DNA of 10,052 bases, taken from NCBI GenBank assembly GCA_021151605.1, contig JAGKWZ010000196.1:1-10052 (forward strand), read 5' to 3'. Below the pieces are notes generated by a model that did not search any database, was not told the DNA's origin, and saw only the letters and a list, made by a program, of their open reading frames with translations. The position numbers were made by a program, and so were the translations under genes. Shown here piece after piece: positions 6,729 to 10,052 of the stretch. Each line of letters begins with the position of its first letter. Position 1 is the stretch's first letter. The DNA is from Verrucomicrobiaceae bacterium. GTDB lineage: Bacteria; Verrucomicrobiota; Verrucomicrobiia; Verrucomicrobiales; Verrucomicrobiaceae.

Positions 6729-7838
6729 TTACTTCTTCTTGGTGTCTTCTCCACCACCTGCGTTCGCAAGGGCTTGCTCATCAGGCGGGAGGAAGGCTTT
6801 GAAGCGGCCTTTGTCGATGGCTTTCATGTAGGCCTCCATGGGGCTGACGAAGCCATCGCGCAGCTTTTGCCAGATGGAGTCATCCATGAACTGCATGCCC
6901 TGGGCTTTGCCGCCAATGATGACGTCGTAGAGCTTCTGGGTGGCGCCTTCACGAATGATGGCTCCGACGGCGGGCGTGGAGACCATGATTTCGTTCACGG
7001 CGACACGGCCTTTGCCGTCAGACTTCTTCATGAGGAGCTGGGCGACGACGCCTTTCAGCGAGGCTGCAAGCATGGTGCGGACCTGGCTCTGCTGTTCTGA
7101 AGGGAAGACGTCGATGATACGGTCAACGGTTTTGCGGGCGTTGTTCGTATGGAGGGTGCCGAAGACGAGGAGCCCGGTCTCTGCCGCAGTGAGAGCGAGG
7201 GAGATGGTTTCCAAGTCGCGCATTTCACCCACGAGCACGATGTCAGCATCCTGACGGAGGGCGGCGCGGAGGCCATCGGCGAATGAGGGGGTCTGGATGG
7301 GCACCTCACGCTGAGTGATGATGCTCTTCTTGTTTCGATGCACGAACTCGATGGGCTCCTCGACAGTGATGATGTGGCGGCGGAAGTTCGTATTGATGTA
7401 GTCGAGCAGGGCGGCGAGGGTGGTGGACTTGCCAGAACCGGTGGGGCCGGTAACGAGCACGAGGCCACTGCGGAGGTGACCGAATTCTTTGACCACCTGG
7501 GGAATACCGAGCTGCTCCAGGCTAGCGATCTTCGTGGGAATGATACGGAAGACGCAGGCATAGCCGTTCTGCTGCTTGAGGTAGTTGCAGCGGAAGCGAT
7601 GCTCGTCGTCCATTTCATAGGCGAAGTCGAGGTCGCCTTTTTCGACGTAGCGCTCCCAGCTTTTGGAATCACAGATCTCACGCATCATGAGTTCCATGTG
7701 CTCGACGGTGAGGACTTCCTCGGAGATGGGCTTGATGCTGCCGTGTACGCGCACCTTGGGAGGCTGTCCCTGGCTGAGGTGAAGGTCGGAACCACCGAGT
7801 TCGACGAGGGTTTGGAAGAGTTGGTCAATGACTGGCAT
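6729..7838 (-). CDS. pilT: Type IV pilus retraction ATPase PilT
   Basis: PilT is the hexameric cytoplasmic motor that depolymerises type IV pili, driving twitching motility and DNA uptake. The 369 residues include an N-terminal PAS-like domain (about 1-100, with SDLHLSQGQPPKVRVHG near 17-33) and a C-terminal RecA-like ATPase domain. Seen motifs are Walker A GPTGSGKST (131-139), the Asp box IITVEEPIEF (156-165), Walker B with catalytic Glu in DIVLVGEMRD (199-208, E205) and the His box LLVFGTLHTNNA (223-234). The IIREG at 294-298 corresponds to the family's AIRNLIRE retraction motif, but the conserved RN part is not kept. The C-terminus ends in a loose tail of Gly, Asp and Lys, making it slightly longer than typical PilT. 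It follows a paralogue by 53 bases, most likely in one transcript. No other pilus genes are in the window. Confidence 0.94.
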   Translation of the reverse strand: MPVIDQLFQTLVELGGSDLHLSQGQPPKVRVHGSIKPISEEVLTVEHMELMMREICDSKSWERYVEKGDLDFAYEMDDEHRFRCNYLKQQNGYACVFRIIPTKIASLEQLGIPQVVKEFGHLRSGLVLVTGPTGSGKSTTLAALLDYINTNFRRHIITVEEPIEFVHRNKKSIITQREVPIQTPSFADGLRAALRQDADIVLVGEMRDLETISLALTAAETGLLVFGTLHTNNARKTVDRIIDVFPSEQQSQVRTMLAASLKGVVAQLLMKKSDGKGRVAVNEIMVSTPAVGAIIREGATQKLYDVIIGGKAQGMQFMDDSIWQKLRDGFVSPMEAYMKAIDKGRFKAFLPPDEQALANAGGGEDTKKK

Positions 7839-7891
7839 GGACGGAAAGTGGGAAGATAGTCGGAGAAGAGGAGGACGAGATCAGGGGCGGG

Positions 7892-8989
7892 TTAGCTCTT
7901 GAAGAAGAGTTGCATCTGCTGCTTGTCATCAGCACGAGATTCGCACTCCTCACGGGTGATCAGGCCTTTGGTGAAAAGGCTGCGGAGGGAGTCGTCCATG
8001 GTGATCATACCGACGTTTTTGCCGGTCTGCATGACACCGTTGAGCATGAAGGTTTTTCCATCGCGGATACAGGCAGCGACGGCGGGTGTGTTCACGAGGA
8101 CTTCGATCGCCATGACGCGACCATTCCCATCGGCACGGGGAACGAGTTGCTGGGAGACGATGCCGCGGAGGGACTCGGACACCATGATGCGGATCTGGTC
8201 TCGCTGGTCTGCGGGGAAGACATCGAGCACGCGGTCGAGAGTTCGGGCGGAGTTTCCGGTGTGGAGGGTGCCTAGCACCAAGTGGCCCGTTTCGGCAGCG
8301 GTGATGGCGAGGGAGATGGTTTCCAAATCGCGCATTTCACCGACCATGATCACGTCGGGGTCTTCGCGGAGCGCACCACGGAGGGCTGCGGCAAAGGACT
8401 GCGTGTGGGTGCCGACTTCGCGCTGGTTCACATGGCAGCCTTTGGGCGTGATGACGTACTCGATGGGCTCTTCCAGGGTGATGATGTGGTCCTGGCGCTC
8501 GATGTTCACACCATCGACAAGGGCAGCGAGGGTGGTGGACTTACCACAGCCAACGGGGCCGGTGACGAGGATGAGGCCGTTGTGGTAGCGGATCAGCGTT
8601 TTGACCGTGTCGGGAAGTTTGAGTTCCTCGATGGTGCGCACGTTCGTGCTGATAATGCGGAACGTGATGTCGATACCAAGACGCTGCTGGACGACGGAGG
8701 CACGGAAGCGGCCAAAGTCAGTGGAGTAGGCGAAGTCAACGTCCCCACGCTCCTCGAGCCGCTTGATTTTTTCCTCGGAGAGGAAGCCGTAGGCGAGACG
8801 GCGGGTGTCCTCGGCGGTGAGGTAGGTAGCATTGTGCCAAATGGGGCCGAGGGTGCCGAAGCGCCGCCAGATGGGCTGGGAGGCGGTGGCGAGGTGCAGA
8901 TCCGATGCATCATACTGCATGCAGAAGCGGAGATAATCATCCACGGAGCCCAGCACGGGCACGACATCTTGAGGGGCTTGGTCAGACAT
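7892..8989 (-). CDS. Second PilT-family ATPase (PilT/PilU-type paralogue)
   Basis: This 365-residue protein is a second type IV pilus motor ATPase. It shares long identical stretches with its neighbour, notably around GEMRDLETISLA and TAAETG. Motifs are Walker A GPVGCGKST (144-152), the Asp box IITLEEPIEY (169-178), Walker B DVIMVGEMRD (212-221, E218) and the His box HLVLGTLHTGN (236-246). The N-terminal SDLHLATASQP (29-39) matches the PilT N-domain. The Walker A loop carries Cys where the neighbour has Ser. Both nucleotide-binding boxes are intact, so it should be an active ATPase. In other bacteria a second copy is often PilU, an accessory motor that needs PilT; this could be that, but I cannot separate PilU from a PilT duplicate by eye. 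Its ATG overlaps the stop of the upstream gene by eight bases, which suggests translational coupling. Confidence 0.92.
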   Translation of the reverse strand: MSDQAPQDVVPVLGSVDDYLRFCMQYDASDLHLATASQPIWRRFGTLGPIWHNATYLTAEDTRRLAYGFLSEEKIKRLEERGDVDFAYSTDFGRFRASVVQQRLGIDITFRIISTNVRTIEELKLPDTVKTLIRYHNGLILVTGPVGCGKSTTLAALVDGVNIERQDHIITLEEPIEYVITPKGCHVNQREVGTHTQSFAAALRGALREDPDVIMVGEMRDLETISLAITAAETGHLVLGTLHTGNSARTLDRVLDVFPADQRDQIRIMVSESLRGIVSQQLVPRADGNGRVMAIEVLVNTPAVAACIRDGKTFMLNGVMQTGKNVGMITMDDSLRSLFTKGLITREECESRADDKQQMQLFFKS

Positions 8990-9410
8990 GATCGGAGTGG
9001 TCAGCGGTCACGTTGCCGTTAGGGGCAGCGTGTTGGGAGAACTTGTTGGTCAGGTAGGATTGGAGAAATTGGGTGCCATATTTCATGGCTGCCTGCCGGG
9101 CCATGCCTAGCAGCGGCAGGGTGAGCAGAGCCATAAAACCCTTTTTTGTATCGGAACCGCCCGAGATGTCACGATCAATTTTCCCGCTTCTTGGGGGCAT
9201 GATCACCCGCCAGAGGAGCAGACCACCGACTCCAGCCGCCGCGGCCCAGGCCCAGAGGTGCTTTTGCATGGACTGGCGGAGCAGCAGGCGCGGGTTCCAC
9301 TCCTCGGAAGCGAGGTGGATGTGAACGCCTAGCTGGGCGCGTGCTTCATCAAGATCACGCAGTGCCTGTTGCTTGGGCGTAGGTTTTACTGGGATGTGCC
9401 GCTTAGCCAT
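8982..9410 (-). CDS. Small membrane protein in the position of YqjK
   Basis: The product has 142 residues. Residues 1-50 are charged and helical (DLDEARAQLG, then SEEWNPRLLLRQSM), residues 51-70 form a clear membrane helix, and 91-106 form a second, shorter hydrophobic segment. The last 20 residues are polar. I find no direct family signature. The layout of an amphipathic N-terminal helix with a Trp before one membrane helix, and the position directly after a YqjE-like gene, recall E. coli YqjK, which follows YqjD and YqjE. That match is by position and topology only. Its start overlaps the end of the YqjE-like gene by 25 bases, and its end overlaps the next pilT-family gene by eight, so it sits inside a tightly coupled operon. 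Confidence 0.75.
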   Translation of the reverse strand: MAKRHIPVKPTPKQQALRDLDEARAQLGVHIHLASEEWNPRLLLRQSMQKHLWAWAAAAGVGGLLLWRVIMPPRSGKIDRDISGGSDTKKGFMALLTLPLLGMARQAAMKYGTQFLQSYLTNKFSQHAAPNGNVTADHSDHV

Positions 9411-9766
9411 TCGCGATCGCGTTGGAATTGCCGAAAAGTTTCATCAAAGACGTGGAGGCGGCGTAGCAGGGACCGCATGCGCAGCAGGAAGATCAGGCCG
9501 AAAAATAAATGTGCCCCGCCAGCGCCGAGGGCGACCTTCCACCAGGGCCAGCCCTGCCATTGCGCCACCAGCCAGACGAGGGCTGGCACAGCGAGCAGCC
9601 AACCGCAAAGCAGGAAGCCTGAGGCGATGGCGGCCAGCACGAGGATCGTGGTGAATTGCACGCCCGCTTCCTGGGCCTCGATCTGGAGCAGGCGTCCGCG
9701 CGCCTCGCCATAGAGTGCGAGGGCGCGCAGGAGCGATTTGATGCGGGAGACTTCGATATCCATCAT
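9386..9766 (-). CDS. YqjE-like two-helix membrane protein (phage holin superfamily III-type)
   Basis: The 126-residue protein has an amphipathic N-terminal helix (about 1-35, EVSRIKSLLRALALYGEARG), two membrane segments (about 38-69 and 77-97) and a basic C-terminal tail with LLRMRSLLRRLHVFDE. This is the layout of the YqjE/phage-holin-3_6 family, which despite its name is common in bacterial chromosomes next to DUF883 genes. The same frame is open upstream to 9916, but the first 50 residues of that longer version look non-coding. I therefore take the double ATG at 9761-9766 as the start, either Met being possible. A DUF883 gene ends 109 bases upstream on the same strand, supporting the family call. 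No lysis genes are nearby, so a holin function is unlikely; a role at the inner membrane, perhaps in stress, is inferred from the E. coli relative. Confidence 0.75.
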   Translation of the reverse strand: MMDIEVSRIKSLLRALALYGEARGRLLQIEAQEAGVQFTTILVLAAIASGFLLCGWLLAVPALVWLVAQWQGWPWWKVALGAGGAHLFFGLIFLLRMRSLLRRLHVFDETFRQFQRDREWLSGTSQ

Positions 9767-9875
9767 GAGAAGCTGGGAACGAGCAGCATGAAGCAGCGGG
9801 TGGGAATTGAGATGCAGGCAGGAAAAGCCGAAGCAGCGGCCTGCCCATGCGCCCACAGCTCCAGGCTCTTTGCGA

Positions 9876-10052
9876 TTAACGCCGCAGAAGAAGACCGACC
9901 ACGAGACCGACGCCAAAGGCCGTGAAGAGCGCCTGGCGTGGCTTTTCGCGGGCGAGCTTTTCAGCTTCGGTCATGAGGTTTTCATAGCGCTGCCGGGCCT
10001 CCACGAGTGCTTCATCAGCGTAGGCGCGGATGTCTTCGGTCCTGTGCTCGAG
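9876..10052 (-). CDS. DUF883 (ElaB/YqjD-type) protein, 3' part only
   Basis: The gene enters from the right edge. The visible 58 codons begin LEHRTEDIRAYADEALVEAR and end in a TAA whose complement is at 9876-9878. The first 40 residues are a charged amphipathic helix, with REKPRQALF leading into a single membrane helix, TAFGVGLVVGLLLRR, at the extreme C-terminus. This matches the end of ElaB/YqjD/YgaM proteins, where a conserved R-x-x-P precedes a Gly-rich C-terminal anchor. In E. coli, YqjD sits in the inner membrane and binds ribosomes in stationary phase. The internal Met at residue 27 could in principle start a short ORF, but the conserved helix continues upstream, so I treat the gene as truncated by the window. 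The 5' part is outside. Confidence 0.85.
   Translation of the reverse strand, partial: LEHRTEDIRAYADEALVEARQRYENLMTEAEKLAREKPRQALFTAFGVGLVVGLLLRR

Noticed and set aside
8282..9022. A 246-codon plus-strand frame opposite the PilT paralogue
   Set aside because: It is antisense to conserved Walker motifs, with no family resemblance.
9386..9766. Phage holin, hence a prophage remnant
   Set aside because: No other phage gene is present, and the DUF883 neighbour points to the chromosomal YqjE family instead.
9767..9916. Fifty-residue N-terminal extension of the YqjE-like protein
   Set aside because: The extension is Cys/Trp/Gly-rich and unlike the family; it lies in the gap after the DUF883 gene, and the family begins at the amphipathic helix after the double ATG.

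Overview
The window looks like a chromosomal segment of a moderately GC-rich bacterium of the Verrucomicrobiota, probably close to Prosthecobacter or Verrucomicrobium. This rests on three things: an N-terminal LESxIAPA-type motif on a large repetitive surface protein, start sites that mostly lack a Shine-Dalgarno sequence, and the mix of lineage-style hypothetical membrane proteins with conserved housekeeping genes. It is an inference; no rRNA or other phylogenetic marker is present.

Layout. Bases 1-272 hold no gene I can support. At 273-2054 (+) is a 593-residue glycine/aspartate-rich solenoid protein, probably surface-exposed. A convergent gap (2055-2330) holds a short coding-like fragment, probably a gene remnant. 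At 2331-4049 (-) is the most unusual gene: a secreted polypeptide joining an MbnP-type copper-binding domain, including its WxW motif, to a MauG/MbnH-type di-haem peroxidase with two CXXCH sites. A 176-base gap with an imperfect inverted repeat follows. Next comes a minus-strand group transcribed from 5860 down to 4226: a six-helix membrane protein of unknown function, leuD (leucine biosynthesis) and gcvH (glycine cleavage H protein).

A divergent intergenic region (5861-6084) separates this group from a membrane-anchored staphylococcal-nuclease-like protein at 6085-6717 (+). That gene converges, with an 11-base gap, on a second minus-strand group that runs from the right edge down to 6729: the 3' end of a DUF883 (ElaB/YqjD-type) protein, a YqjE-like two-helix membrane protein, a small membrane protein in the position of YqjK, and two PilT-family retraction ATPases.

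How the genes may work together. The two PilT paralogues imply type IV pili and twitching or surface motility. The yqjD/yqjE/yqjK-like trio just upstream overlaps or abuts the pilT genes, so envelope-associated small proteins may be co-expressed with the retraction motors. The MbnP-MbnH fusion suggests periplasmic copper binding that depends on self-catalysed oxidation of a tryptophan to kynurenine. LeuD and GcvH are ordinary metabolism. I saw no rRNA, tRNA, CRISPR array, insertion sequence or prophage.
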